Shown: positions 45,349 to 52,786 of the stretch, in pieces | How positions within the stretch are numbered: the first letter of the stretch is position 1 | Layout: the number at the start of each line of letters is the position of its first letter | DNA from: Nitratireductor alexandrii | GTDB taxonomy: Bacteria; Pseudomonadota; Alphaproteobacteria; Rhizobiales; Rhizobiaceae | Direction of reading: 5' to 3' | Length of the DNA: 64,000 bases | NCBI RefSeq assembly: GCF_004000215.1 | Contig: NZ_RBVY01000007.1 | Coordinates: 186,001-250,000, forward strand | The notes under the pieces: generated by a model | The model's database searches: none | Told to the model about the DNA's origin: nothing | Seen by the model: the letters and a program-made list of their open reading frames with translations, nothing else | Translations under genes and position numbers: made by a program

Positions 45349-46472
45349 GCGGCGGGATTGCGATCGACACCGCCTATTTGGTCGAGCAACTCAAGGCGCT
45401 TCTGGCAATCGACAGCCCGACCGGCTTCACCGACACGGTCGTGCGCCATTGCACCGAGGAGCTGGAACGGCTGGGCCTGACGCCGGAACTGACACGGCGC
45501 GGGGCGATCCGGGCGGTGCGCCAGGGCAGCCGGCGCGAGGGTGCGCGCTCGGTCGTGGCCCATCTCGACACGCTCGGCGCCCAGGTGAAGCTGGTCAAGC
45601 CGAACGGGCGCCTCGATCTGGTGCCGATCGGCAACTGGTCGGCGCGTTTCGCCGAGGGCGCGCGCGCCAACATCTATTCCGAAGACCGACATTTCCGTGG
45701 CGGGATCCTGCCGCTCAAGGCGTCCGGCCACACCTACAATGACGAGATCGACACCCAGCCGGTCGGCTGGACCAATCTGGAGCTGAGGGTCGACGAGCGC
45801 ACGACCTCCTACGAGGAGACCCGGGCCCTGGGGATCGATGTCGGCGACATCGTCGCCATCGACCCGCAGCCGGAATTCCTCGACAGCGGCTTCATCGTGT
45901 CGCGCCATCTCGACGACAAGGCCGGCGCGGCGATCACGCTGGCCACGATCGAGGCGCTGGAACGCACTGGCGCGCGCACGCCGGTCGACATCCATTTCCT
46001 GTTCACGATCGCCGAGGAGGTCGGCACCGGCGCCACGGCAATCGTCGCGCCGGAGGTCGCCTCGATGGTGACGGTCGACAACGGCACCAGCGCCCCCGGG
46101 CAGAATTCGTCGGAATTCGGCGTCACCGTCGCCATGGCCGACCAGACCGGACCGTTCGACTATCATTTGACCAAGAAGCTGGTCGAGCTTTGTCGCGAGA
46201 ACGAGATCGACTTCCAGAAGGACGTATTCCGTTTCTACCGTTCCGATTCGGCGTCGGCGGTGGAGGCCGGGCACGACGTGCGCACCGCGCTGGTCGCCTT
46301 CGGGGTGGATGCCTCGCACGGCTACGAGCGTGTCCACGAACACGCGCTGCATTCGATCGCGCGGCTTTTGACGGCCTACGTCACCAGTCCGCTGGAGATC
46401 CAGCGCGACGTGGAGGAGATTTCCGACATGGAAGGCTTTACCGAACAGCCGACCGCCGATCGCGATGACTGA
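45345..46472 (+). CDS. Osmoprotectant NAGGN system M42-family peptidase
   Basis: This 375-residue dinuclear metallopeptidase has M42 features: ARSVVAHLDTLGAQV (metal His and Asp), RHLDDKAGAAITLATIEAL, FTIAEEVGTGAT (catalytic Glu pair), and DSASAVEAGHDV. M42 members cluster with asnO and ngg in many proteobacteria and are assigned to the NAGGN system, probably for its turnover or editing. The ATG overlaps the ngg stop, so the three genes form one operon. No signal peptide. Its actual substrate has not been read from sequence. Confidence 0.92.
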   Translation: MSGGIAIDTAYLVEQLKALLAIDSPTGFTDTVVRHCTEELERLGLTPELTRRGAIRAVRQGSRREGARSVVAHLDTLGAQVKLVKPNGRLDLVPIGNWSARFAEGARANIYSEDRHFRGGILPLKASGHTYNDEIDTQPVGWTNLELRVDERTTSYEETRALGIDVGDIVAIDPQPEFLDSGFIVSRHLDDKAGAAITLATIEALERTGARTPVDIHFLFTIAEEVGTGATAIVAPEVASMVTVDNGTSAPGQNSSEFGVTVAMADQTGPFDYHLTKKLVELCRENEIDFQKDVFRFYRSDSASAVEAGHDVRTALVAFGVDASHGYERVHEHALHSIARLLTAYVTSPLEIQRDVEEISDMEGFTEQPTADRDD

Positions 46473-46492
46473 GGCCGGGCGGCGGTGCCCGC

Positions 46493-47173
46493 TCAGTCGG
46501 TGGTGACGGTATAGTCGGGCGTTCCGCTCCACTGCAATTTCCAGCGCGCGCCGGGGCGCACGTTCTGCACGCAATGCGGCTCGAAGGCGACCAGGCAGGT
46601 GCCGCCCGGCCGGCGCGTCGAGGGGTAGATCAGCCCGCGCGCGCCATCCTCGCGCAGCGCGCGGGCAAGGGCCTGTCCGGCCGGATAGCCGACGGCGGGG
46701 TCGGGATCGAGACAGGCGAGGGCGCCATCGAGGCCGCGCAGGTCGTGATAGTCGCCGATGAAGCCGGCCAGCAGCGCCTGGTAGACGCCTTCGTCGTGAT
46801 AACGGCCGATACGGGCGAGTTCGCGGGTGCGGTGATAGCCGATCTCGGCCAGCGCGGTCAGATCCTCGAAGGCGGCGTACCAGGCGCCGCGCGTCCCGTC
46901 ATTGAAGCGGTTTCCCTCCGGCCTCGTATAGGCGAAGGCGGCGTTGACATGGGTGTGCCCCCAGGCGCGGTACAGCAATTCGCGCGCGTCGAGCCCGCCG
47001 ACCTCGCCCCTTTCGGCGCGCAGCCGCCGGCTGGTCAGTCCCTCGATCTCGGCCAGCAGCGCCAGTTCCTCGTCCGTGTCGACGAGCGGGCGCAGCACCG
47101 GCGGCTTGAAATAGGCCGTCGAGATCAGCCGTACCGTCGCCGGTTCGGCGATCGCGGTGATGGAAGGGGTCAA
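46493..47173 (-). CDS. RES-domain toxin (NAD-degrading family)
   Basis: This 226-residue RES protein shows the core Arg-Glu-Ser arrangement: RLISTAYFKPPVLRPL, RPEGNRFNDGTRGAWYAA, ALAEIGYHR and SGFIGDYHDL-like segments, and GLIYPSTRRPGGTCLVAFEP at the end. RES toxins such as MbcT and ParT deplete NAD or ADP-ribosylate targets. The start is TTG 47173, overlapping the antitoxin stop as TTGA, which would keep toxin translation low and coupled. The longer ATG frame upstream lies inside the antitoxin gene in another phase. It is convergent with the NAGGN peptidase. Confidence 0.86.
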   Translation of the reverse strand: MTPSITAIAEPATVRLISTAYFKPPVLRPLVDTDEELALLAEIEGLTSRRLRAERGEVGGLDARELLYRAWGHTHVNAAFAYTRPEGNRFNDGTRGAWYAAFEDLTALAEIGYHRTRELARIGRYHDEGVYQALLAGFIGDYHDLRGLDGALACLDPDPAVGYPAGQALARALREDGARGLIYPSTRRPGGTCLVAFEPHCVQNVRPGARWKLQWSGTPDYTVTTD

Positions 47174-47595
47174 GCGCCGCCCCTCAGTGCATCGACATGG
47201 TCGCGCGCCTGCAGGATCGCCGGCAGGCCGCCCGCGATCATCACGTCGACCGGCCGGCGGCCGCCGAAGGCGGGACCGGTATTGGCAAGCCGGACCCATT
47301 CGTCGGCGAGCGGGTCGCTGAAATAAAGATGCAAGCCCTTGTAAAGGCCGATCAGTCCGCTCGCCCGCAGCAATTGATCCTGCGACAGGCGGCCGGTCCA
47401 CGATCCGGTCTTCACCCGCGCCCAGGTGCGGGCCGAAACGTCGAGCAGGCCGGCAGCCTCCTCGTTGCGCAACCGCCAGGCGTCGGCGATGCGCGCGCAG
47501 GCCTTGGCCGCGACCGCGGCCCGGTCGACCGGCGCGGCGCCTTCCGGGGTCCGCCGTGCGTTTGGCGCGTTCGATCTGGATTTCATATTTGCCAT
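47170..47595 (-). CDS. Xre/ParS/MbcA-type antitoxin of the RES module
   Basis: This 141-residue protein has an Xre-like DNA-binding segment (about 35-75: RIADAWRLRNEEAAGLLDVSARTWARVKTGSWTGRLSQDQLLRASGLIGLYKGL) and a C-terminal toxin-binding DUF2384 segment ending PVDVMIAGGLPAILQARDHVDALRGG. It should neutralise the RES toxin and repress the operon. The first ATG at 47595 lies only a few bases after the predicted transcription start, so it may be leaderless; ATG 47586 is the alternative. Confidence 0.87.
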   Translation of the reverse strand: MANMKSRSNAPNARRTPEGAAPVDRAAVAAKACARIADAWRLRNEEAAGLLDVSARTWARVKTGSWTGRLSQDQLLRASGLIGLYKGLHLYFSDPLADEWVRLANTGPAFGGRRPVDVMIAGGLPAILQARDHVDALRGGA

Positions 47596-47623
47596 CTGGC
47601 ATTGAATATAAGGCCACTTGGCA
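47590..47623. promoter_or_regulatory. Twin inverted-repeat operators of the RES/Xre module
   Basis: Two repeats with the same TGCCA-NN-TGGCA plan lie here: TGCCATCTGGCA (47590-47601, perfect) and GGCCACTTGGCA (47612-47623, one mismatch). Their centres are 22 bp apart, two turns of helix. One overlaps the antitoxin start codon, the other the promoter spacer, an arrangement expected for cooperative autorepression by a dimeric antitoxin. Confidence 0.65.
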
Positions 47624-47633
47624 GAAATATCAA
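47605..47633 (-). promoter_or_regulatory. Promoter of the RES/Xre module
   Basis: On the minus strand TTGATA (47633-47628) and TATATT (47610-47605) are separated by 17 bases, a near-consensus housekeeping promoter in an otherwise GC-rich region. The predicted start is near 47598, only about three bases before the first antitoxin ATG. Confidence 0.65.
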
Positions 47634-47657
47634 ATCACGCGATGGCGCGGCCGCTGC

Positions 47658-49073
47658 TCAGGCCGGAACGCGCACGACACAGCGCAGGCCGCCGAGCGGG
47701 CTGTCGTCGAGGGTTATGTCGCCGCCATGGCTGCGCGCGATATCGCGGGCGATCGAGAGCCCGAGCCCGGTGCCGCCCGAATCCTGGTTGCGCGCCTCGT
47801 CGAGGCGCACGAAGGGACGGAACACGTGCTCGCGCTCCTGCGCCGGAATGCCCGGACCGTCGTCGTCCACGGTGACGATCAGCGAGCCGGGCCCGTGGAT
47901 CGCGGTGATGTGGACGGATTTGGCGTAGCGGAAGGAATTGCCGACCAGGTTGGTCACCAGTCGGGAGAAGGCGGTCGGCCGGACGTGTACCTCCGGATCG
48001 CCCGACAATTGCACCGTCAGCGTCCGGCCGCGCAATTTGGCTTCCTCGGTCAGCTTGGCAAACAGCGTTTCCAGATTGATGCGGCCGGTGTCTTCCAGCG
48101 CCTCGCCGCGCGCGAAGGACAGGTAGCCTTCCAGCATGGACTGCATGTCCTCGATGTCGTTGTCGAGCGCGGCCACGTCGGTCTTGCCGCCGGACACGGC
48201 CAGTTGCAGGCGGAAGCGGGTCAGGATGGTGCGCAGGTCGTGGCTGACGCCGGTCAGCATGGCGGTACGCTGCTCGATCTGGCGTTCGATGCGTTCGCGC
48301 ATCTGCAGGAAGGCGAGCCCGGCGCGGCGCACTTCCTCGGCCCCGCGCGGGCGGAAATCCTCCGGCGTCGGCCGTCCCTTGCCGAAACTCTCGGCCGCCT
48401 CGGCCAGTTGCTGGATCGGGCGGATCTGGTTGCGCAGGAACAACACCGCGATGATGATAAGCACCAGCGAGGTGCCGCCCATCCACAACAGGAAAATATG
48501 CGTGTTGGAGGCGTAGGCCTGGCTGCGCCGGGCAAACACCCGCAGAACCTGCTCGTCGAGCTGGATGCGGATTTCCACGACGTTGGAATTGCCGACCGTG
48601 TCGATCCAGAACGGCCGGTTGATCTGGCTGGTGATTTCCGCGCTCAAAATCTGGTCGAGGATGGAAAAGAACGGTTTCGGCCCCGGCGCCGGCAGCGGGT
48701 CGGGCGGCATGATGTCGACCCGCAGCGACAGCCGCTCCTGGGCGATGCGCACCGCGTTTTGCTTGCCGCGCTCGTCGGGATAGGTCTCGATCAGGTCGAT
48801 GATGGCGGCGATGTCGCGCGTCACCGCCGTCGACAGGCGCTGGGTCACCGTCTGCCAGTGCCGCTCCATGAACACGAACGCCACCACCGACTGCAGCAGG
48901 ATCATCGGCGCGATCACGATGATCAGCGAGCGCGCGTAGAGCCGCTTGGGCATGCGGCGCGATACCTTGCGCCAGAAACGCCGCCAGATATTGGGAACGG
49001 GGCTGACGACACGCGCCAGCCTGCGGCCCAGGCCGGGCCGCTCGGTCGCGGAAGTTCCGTTCGTGGTTGCCAT
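47658..49073 (-). CDS. EnvZ-like sensor histidine kinase
   Basis: This 471-residue kinase has two membrane helices (about 50-68 and 192-212) around a periplasmic sensor region, a HAMP linker, the H-box TGVSHDLRT with phospho-accepting His278, and an ATPase domain with NLVGNSFRYA, DDDGPGIP and GGTGLGLSIA. ATG 49073 is preferred; ATG 49115 is possible. It forms an operon with the OmpR-like regulator. EnvZ-type kinases respond to osmolarity or pH in enterics, but the signal in rhizobia is not established. Confidence 0.92.
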   Translation of the reverse strand: MATTNGTSATERPGLGRRLARVVSPVPNIWRRFWRKVSRRMPKRLYARSLIIVIAPMILLQSVVAFVFMERHWQTVTQRLSTAVTRDIAAIIDLIETYPDERGKQNAVRIAQERLSLRVDIMPPDPLPAPGPKPFFSILDQILSAEITSQINRPFWIDTVGNSNVVEIRIQLDEQVLRVFARRSQAYASNTHIFLLWMGGTSLVLIIIAVLFLRNQIRPIQQLAEAAESFGKGRPTPEDFRPRGAEEVRRAGLAFLQMRERIERQIEQRTAMLTGVSHDLRTILTRFRLQLAVSGGKTDVAALDNDIEDMQSMLEGYLSFARGEALEDTGRINLETLFAKLTEEAKLRGRTLTVQLSGDPEVHVRPTAFSRLVTNLVGNSFRYAKSVHITAIHGPGSLIVTVDDDGPGIPAQEREHVFRPFVRLDEARNQDSGGTGLGLSIARDIARSHGGDITLDDSPLGGLRCVVRVPA

Positions 49074-49133
49074 CTGGAGCGCCCGTGGAGTGCTGCCGTT
49101 TCGCCCGTCGCGCAACGCGCGGGCCGGAACAGT

Positions 49134-49838
49134 CTATTCCACGCTCAGCCTGTAACCAACACCGCGCACCGTCTGAAGCCAGACCGGATTGGCCGGATCG
49201 CGCTCGATCTTGCGCCGCAGGCGGTTGATCTGGACGTCGATCGTGCGTTCGCCCACTTCGGTGTCGCCGCTGACCAGCTCGTGGCGCGGTATGGTCTCGC
49301 CCGGCCGTTCGGCGAAGATCGCCAGGATTTCCTGCTCGCGATCGGTGAGCTTGATGCCTTTGCCGGCCTTTTTCAGCTCCCGGCGGGCGATCTGGAACGT
49401 ATAGGGGCCGAACACGATCTGTTCGACCTTCGGCGATTGGGGCGGGCCGCCGCGGCGCAGAATGTTGTTGATGCGCAGGATCAGTTCGCGCGGATCGAAC
49501 GGTTTGGGCAGATAGTCGTCGGCGCCGGCCTCGAGCCCGGTGATGCGGTTGTCGGTTTCCGACAGCGCGGTCAGCATCAGGATGGGGACATCGCGGCTTT
49601 CGCGCAGCGCCTTGGTCAAGTCGACGCCGCTTTCGCCCGGCATCATGACGTCGAGCACGATCAGGTCGAAATCAAGCCCGGCAAGGTGGCGCCGCGCCGC
49701 GTCCGCCGTCTCGGCCACGGTGACGCGAAAACCGTTGGTGGTCAGGAACTGGCTGAGCAGGGTGCGGATGCGGGTGTCGTCGTCGACCACGAGAAGATGC
49801 GGCGCGTCGTCGGCGGGAATGATCATTTCGTCAGCCAT
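49134..49838 (-). CDS. OmpR-family response regulator
   Basis: This 234-residue regulator has a receiver domain (phospho-acceptor Asp63 in LIVLDVMMPGESG, acidic pair Asp19-Asp20-Asp21, Lys in YLPKPF) and a C-terminal winged-helix DNA-binding domain ending ERDPANPVWLQTVRGVGYRL. It partners with the downstream EnvZ-like kinase. Its first eight bases overlap the end of the MarR gene, so MarR, regulator and kinase form one transcript. Targets unknown. Confidence 0.94.
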   Translation of the reverse strand: MADEMIIPADDAPHLLVVDDDTRIRTLLSQFLTTNGFRVTVAETADAARRHLAGLDFDLIVLDVMMPGESGVDLTKALRESRDVPILMLTALSETDNRITGLEAGADDYLPKPFDPRELILRINNILRRGGPPQSPKVEQIVFGPYTFQIARRELKKAGKGIKLTDREQEILAIFAERPGETIPRHELVSGDTEVGERTIDVQINRLRRKIERDPANPVWLQTVRGVGYRLSVE

Positions 49839-50367
49839 CGTCGGATCCCAAAGTGCCCGGCCTGCCCGGCAGATTGTCGATCTGCGCGCGCAGATCGGGG
49901 TTCACCATCGCCTTGAGGAAACCTTCTATCACATCGCGCTTGTCGCGGCCCGTCTCCTTCAGCGCCGCATCGATGCGCCGAGACTGTGGCCGCGCGAGGG
50001 CAAGGGCGAGCGCGCGGCCGCGCTGGGTGGGGTAAAGCTCGCGCTGGCGGCGGTCCTTCGGTCCGGGAAGCTGCACGATATGGCCGGTGTCGATCAGTTG
50101 CTTGAGCACGCGCGCCAGGCTTTGCTTGGTGATTTTCAGCACGTCGAGCAGTTCGGCCACCGTCAGACCGGGCATGCGGTTGACGAAGTGCAGCACGCGA
50201 TGATGCGCGCGGCCGAAACCGTCGGCGGCGAGAATCTGGTCCGGGTCGGAGGTGAAATCGCGATAGGCGAAGAAAAGCAGCTCGATAATGTCCAGATCGA
50301 TCCCGTCGGCGCGCGACAGCGCCGTGCGGATCGGTACCGGTTCGTGTTCGTCCTTGCCTGGCATCAT
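49831..50367 (-). CDS. MarR-family regulator heading the OmpR-EnvZ operon
   Basis: This 178-residue winged-helix regulator has IDLDIIELLFFAYRDFTSDPDQILAADGFGRAHHRVLHFVNRMPGLTVAELLDVLKITKQSLARVLKQLIDTGHIVQLPGPKDRRQRELYPTQRG, with the DRR wing. Start ATG 50367 or 50364 both fit. A 23-bp inverted repeat lies 18 bases upstream and is its probable operator. It is divergent from the branched-chain aminotransferase gene. Overlap with the OmpR gene shows translational coupling. Confidence 0.9.
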   Translation of the reverse strand: MMPGKDEHEPVPIRTALSRADGIDLDIIELLFFAYRDFTSDPDQILAADGFGRAHHRVLHFVNRMPGLTVAELLDVLKITKQSLARVLKQLIDTGHIVQLPGPKDRRQRELYPTQRGRALALALARPQSRRIDAALKETGRDKRDVIEGFLKAMVNPDLRAQIDNLPGRPGTLGSDDG

Positions 50368-50384
50368 GGTTCCGTTGGTAAAAA

Positions 50385-50407
50385 ATATGTCAGCCTTGTT
50401 GACATAT
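50385..50407. promoter_or_regulatory. 23-bp inverted repeat, probable MarR operator
   Basis: ATATGTCA (50385-50392) and TGACATAT (50400-50407) form a perfect inverted repeat with a seven-base centre. It lies between the divergent MarR and aminotransferase genes, close to the MarR start, and overlaps the -35 box of the rightward promoter. Symmetric A/T-rich half-sites next to a MarR gene fit an autoregulatory operator. Confidence 0.65.
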
Positions 50408-50427
50408 ATCGAGCCGACTGGTAATTT
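50399..50427 (+). promoter_or_regulatory. Promoter for the branched-chain aminotransferase gene
   Basis: Consensus TTGACA (50399-50404) and TAATTT (50422-50427) are separated by exactly 17 bases. Transcription would start near 50434, giving a 5' leader of about 170 bases before the ATG. The -35 box is half of the MarR-type inverted repeat, so binding there should block this promoter. Confidence 0.6.
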
Positions 50428-50602
50428 TCGACAAGCTTTTCGGCAGATTGCGAACGAAAAGGCAAGGCGTTTCCGGATTGGGGATGGATCCTTCCCTTTG
50501 CATTTCGCACCATGATTGGCGACACTTTCAATTCAACACGGGAACCGGCGTGAAATTCCGGTACGTTGTCACACATGCGGCGCTGGTCCGCAGGAGGTAA
50601 AC

Positions 50603-51499
50603 ATGGCATCCGTTCCATTCGATCAGCTCGACGGTCACATCTGGATGAACGGTGAGTTCGTGGCGTGGGGCGATGCCAAGGTGCATGTGCTGACGCACGG
50701 TCTTCACTATGCCAGTGCGGTGTTCGAAGGCGAGCGCGCCTATGGCGGCGAGATTTTCAAGCTCACCGAGCACAGCGAACGGCTGCACGAATCGGCGCGC
50801 ATCCTCGGCTTCACGATACCCTGGTCGGTCGCCGAGATCGACCAGGCCAGTCGCCAGCTTCTCACGATGCAGGGTTTCAGCGACGCCTATGTGCGCCCGA
50901 TCGCCTGGCGCGGCAGCGAGCAGATGGGCGTTTCGGCCCAGAATAACCGCATCAACTGCGCCATAGCGATCTGGCAGTGGCCGAGCTATTTCGATCCCGA
51001 GCAGAAGCTGAAAGGCATCCGCCTCGACATCGCCGAATATCGCCGGCCCGATCCGCGCACCGCGCCCTGCAAGTCCAAGGCGGCCGGTCTCTATATGATC
51101 TGCACGCTGTCCAAACACGCCGCCGAGGCCAAGGGCTATGCCGACGCGCTGATGTTCGACTGGCGTGGCCACGTCGCCGAAGCCACCGGCGCCAACGTGT
51201 TCTTCGTCAAGGACGGCGTCATCCATACGCCGAAGCCGGACTGTTTCCTCGACGGCATCACCCGCCGCACGGTGATCGAGCTTGCGCGCCGGCGCGGCTA
51301 CGAGGTCGTCGAGCGGACCATCCTGCCCGAGGAGATGGACGGTTTCCAGGAATGTTTCCTGACCGGAACGGCCGCCGAGGTGACGCCGGTGTCGGAAATC
51401 GGACCCTACCGTTTCCAGCCCGGCGAGTTCTCCCGCAATCTGATGGCCGACTACTCGGCCGAGGTCCATCCCAGGCGCGCGGTGGCCGCTGCGGAATAG
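50603..51499 (+). CDS. ilvE: Branched-chain amino acid aminotransferase
   Basis: This 298-residue class IV PLP enzyme transfers the amino group between glutamate and branched-chain 2-oxo acids. It has the motif HVLTHGLHYASAVFEGERAY, a PLP-binding Lys (about 159 in CKSKAAGLYM), FDWRGHVAEATGANVFFVKDG, and CFLTGTAAEVTPV. A consensus CAGGAGGT lies before ATG 50603. Substrate preference within the class (D-amino acid, aminodeoxychorismate lyase) is less certain but the ilvE-like core is typical. A MarR operator covers its promoter. Confidence 0.9.
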   Translation: MASVPFDQLDGHIWMNGEFVAWGDAKVHVLTHGLHYASAVFEGERAYGGEIFKLTEHSERLHESARILGFTIPWSVAEIDQASRQLLTMQGFSDAYVRPIAWRGSEQMGVSAQNNRINCAIAIWQWPSYFDPEQKLKGIRLDIAEYRRPDPRTAPCKSKAAGLYMICTLSKHAAEAKGYADALMFDWRGHVAEATGANVFFVKDGVIHTPKPDCFLDGITRRTVIELARRRGYEVVERTILPEEMDGFQECFLTGTAAEVTPVSEIGPYRFQPGEFSRNLMADYSAEVHPRRAVAAAE

Positions 51500-51653
51500 A
51501 TAGCGGTCGTTTATGACCGTGGCGAAGGGGTTGCGGCCGCGATTTAAGAAAATGCGTGAAACCCCGCCGCTATAGGTTTGACTCCGGGGCGCATTGCCTT
51601 TTCGATGGCTATGCCGGCAGCGGGACCGGCTTGGCCACGGAGGGTAAAACGAC

Positions 51654-51938
51654 ATGGAAGCGCTACTTCCCATCATTGTTCAGTTGGTGACCGGCGCCAT
51701 TGGCGGGCACGCGGTTTCGGGCGCGCTCAAGCAGCAGGCGGTCAGCGCGATCCTGCGCACCGTCGTCGGCGCGATCGGCGGCGTCGGCGGCGGCACGATC
51801 ATCGGTTCGCTGCTGGGGGATCCGGCGACCGCCGGCGCGCTTGGCGGCATGCTCGGCGATGCGGTTGGCGGGGCCGCCGGCGGTGGCATCCTGACCGGCA
51901 TTGTCGGCGCGGTGATGCAGTCGATGAAAAAGAGCTGA
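51654..51938 (+). CDS. Small glycine-rich membrane protein, hypothetical
   Basis: This 94-residue protein is rich in Gly and Ala, with three hydrophobic stretches (about 4-18, 33-56 and 60-88) containing GAIGGVGGGTIIGSLLGDP and LGGMLGDAVGGAAGGGILTG. It resembles glycine-zipper membrane proteins and lacks charged residues except at the C terminus (MKKS). An AGGG-rich ribosome binding site precedes the ATG and a strong terminator follows, so it is a real monocistronic gene. Function unknown. Confidence 0.75.
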   Translation: MEALLPIIVQLVTGAIGGHAVSGALKQQAVSAILRTVVGAIGGVGGGTIIGSLLGDPATAGALGGMLGDAVGGAAGGGILTGIVGAVMQSMKKS

Positions 51939-51961
51939 GCCGGCCTGTCCGGCCGGTGGGC

Positions 51962-51989
51962 AAGGGCGGCCGCGTGGGCCGCCCTTTTT
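51962..51989 (+). terminator. Intrinsic terminator after the glycine-rich protein gene
   Basis: A stem of nine or ten base pairs (51962-51971 with 51977-51986) with a five-base loop is followed by five T residues. It lies about 24 bases after the stop and ends that transcript. Confidence 0.9.
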
Positions 51990-52078
51990 CGTTCGCCGCG
52001 TAGAGTCCTCGCCCCCGGGACGGGTGGACGCTCCCGCACCCGGCCGTTATGGGAGGGGCGACCAACGAGGAAAGCGCC

Positions 52079-52720
52079 ATGGGACAGCTCAACGCCGGCA
52101 TCATTCCAGTCACGCCGTTCCAGCAGAACTGCACGATCCTGTTCGATACCGACACCAAGCACGGTGTGGTCGTCGATCCGGGCGGCGAGGTCGAACGCAT
52201 CCGCGCGGCCGTCGAGGAGAATGGGCTGTCGATCGAGGCTATCTGGCTGACGCATGGCCATATCGACCATGCCGGCGGCGCGATGGACCTGAAGGAGGCG
52301 CTCGGCGTCGATATTGTCGGCCCGCACGAGGCCGACCGGCAGATGCTGCTCAATCTCGAGGAGCAGGCAAAAATGTTCGGCCTTGCCGATCCGGTGCGCA
52401 ATTGCGTGCCGGACCGGTTTCTGGCCGAGGGCGAAACGGTGCGTTTCGGCGCTCACGATTTCGAGGTCCTGCATTGTCCCGGACATGCGCCGGGCCATGT
52501 CGTGTTCTTCAACCGCGCGGCCCAGTTCGCCCATGTCGGCGACGTCCTGTTCAACGGTTCGATCGGGCGCACCGACTTGCCGGGCGGCGACCACGAGACG
52601 CTGATCCGCTCGATCAAGGAAAAATTGCTGCCGCTCGGCGACGAGGTCGGGTTTATTTGCGGCCACGGGCCGGGCGGCCGCTTCGGCGACGAGCGGCGCA
52701 GCAATCCGTTCCTGGTCTAG
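52079..52720 (+). CDS. MBL-fold hydrolase (glyoxalase II-like)
   Basis: This 213-residue protein carries the MBL metal motif THGHIDHAGG (about residues 59-68), further ligands in HCPGHAPGH and GDVLF, and a C-terminal ICGHGPG. The sequence fits the YcbL-like glyoxalase II group rather than beta-lactamases. It likely hydrolyses a thioester such as S-lactoylglutathione. ATG 52079 has GAGGAAAG eight bases upstream and replaces the frame's earlier ATG. Cytosolic; converges with the BA14K gene. Confidence 0.88.
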   Translation: MGQLNAGIIPVTPFQQNCTILFDTDTKHGVVVDPGGEVERIRAAVEENGLSIEAIWLTHGHIDHAGGAMDLKEALGVDIVGPHEADRQMLLNLEEQAKMFGLADPVRNCVPDRFLAEGETVRFGAHDFEVLHCPGHAPGHVVFFNRAAQFAHVGDVLFNGSIGRTDLPGGDHETLIRSIKEKLLPLGDEVGFICGHGPGGRFGDERRSNPFLV

Positions 52721-52734
52721 GGTATCCCGACACG

Positions 52735-52762
52735 AAAAACCCCGCCCGCGAAGCGGACGGGG
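52735..52762 (-). terminator. Intrinsic terminator of the BA14K-like gene
   Basis: On the minus strand a ten-base-pair GC stem with one G-U pair (52753-52762 with 52740-52749) and a three-base loop is followed by five T residues. It lies 25 bases after the BA14K stop. Confidence 0.88.
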
Positions 52763-52786
52763 CAGCGTGCGCGTCTTGGCTGGAGG

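Noticed and set aside
50513-50554. Short ORF in the ilvE leader (ATG to TGA, 13 codons)
   Set aside because: No convincing ribosome binding site and no telling amino acid bias such as a run of Ile, Leu or Val, so an attenuator reading is not supported.
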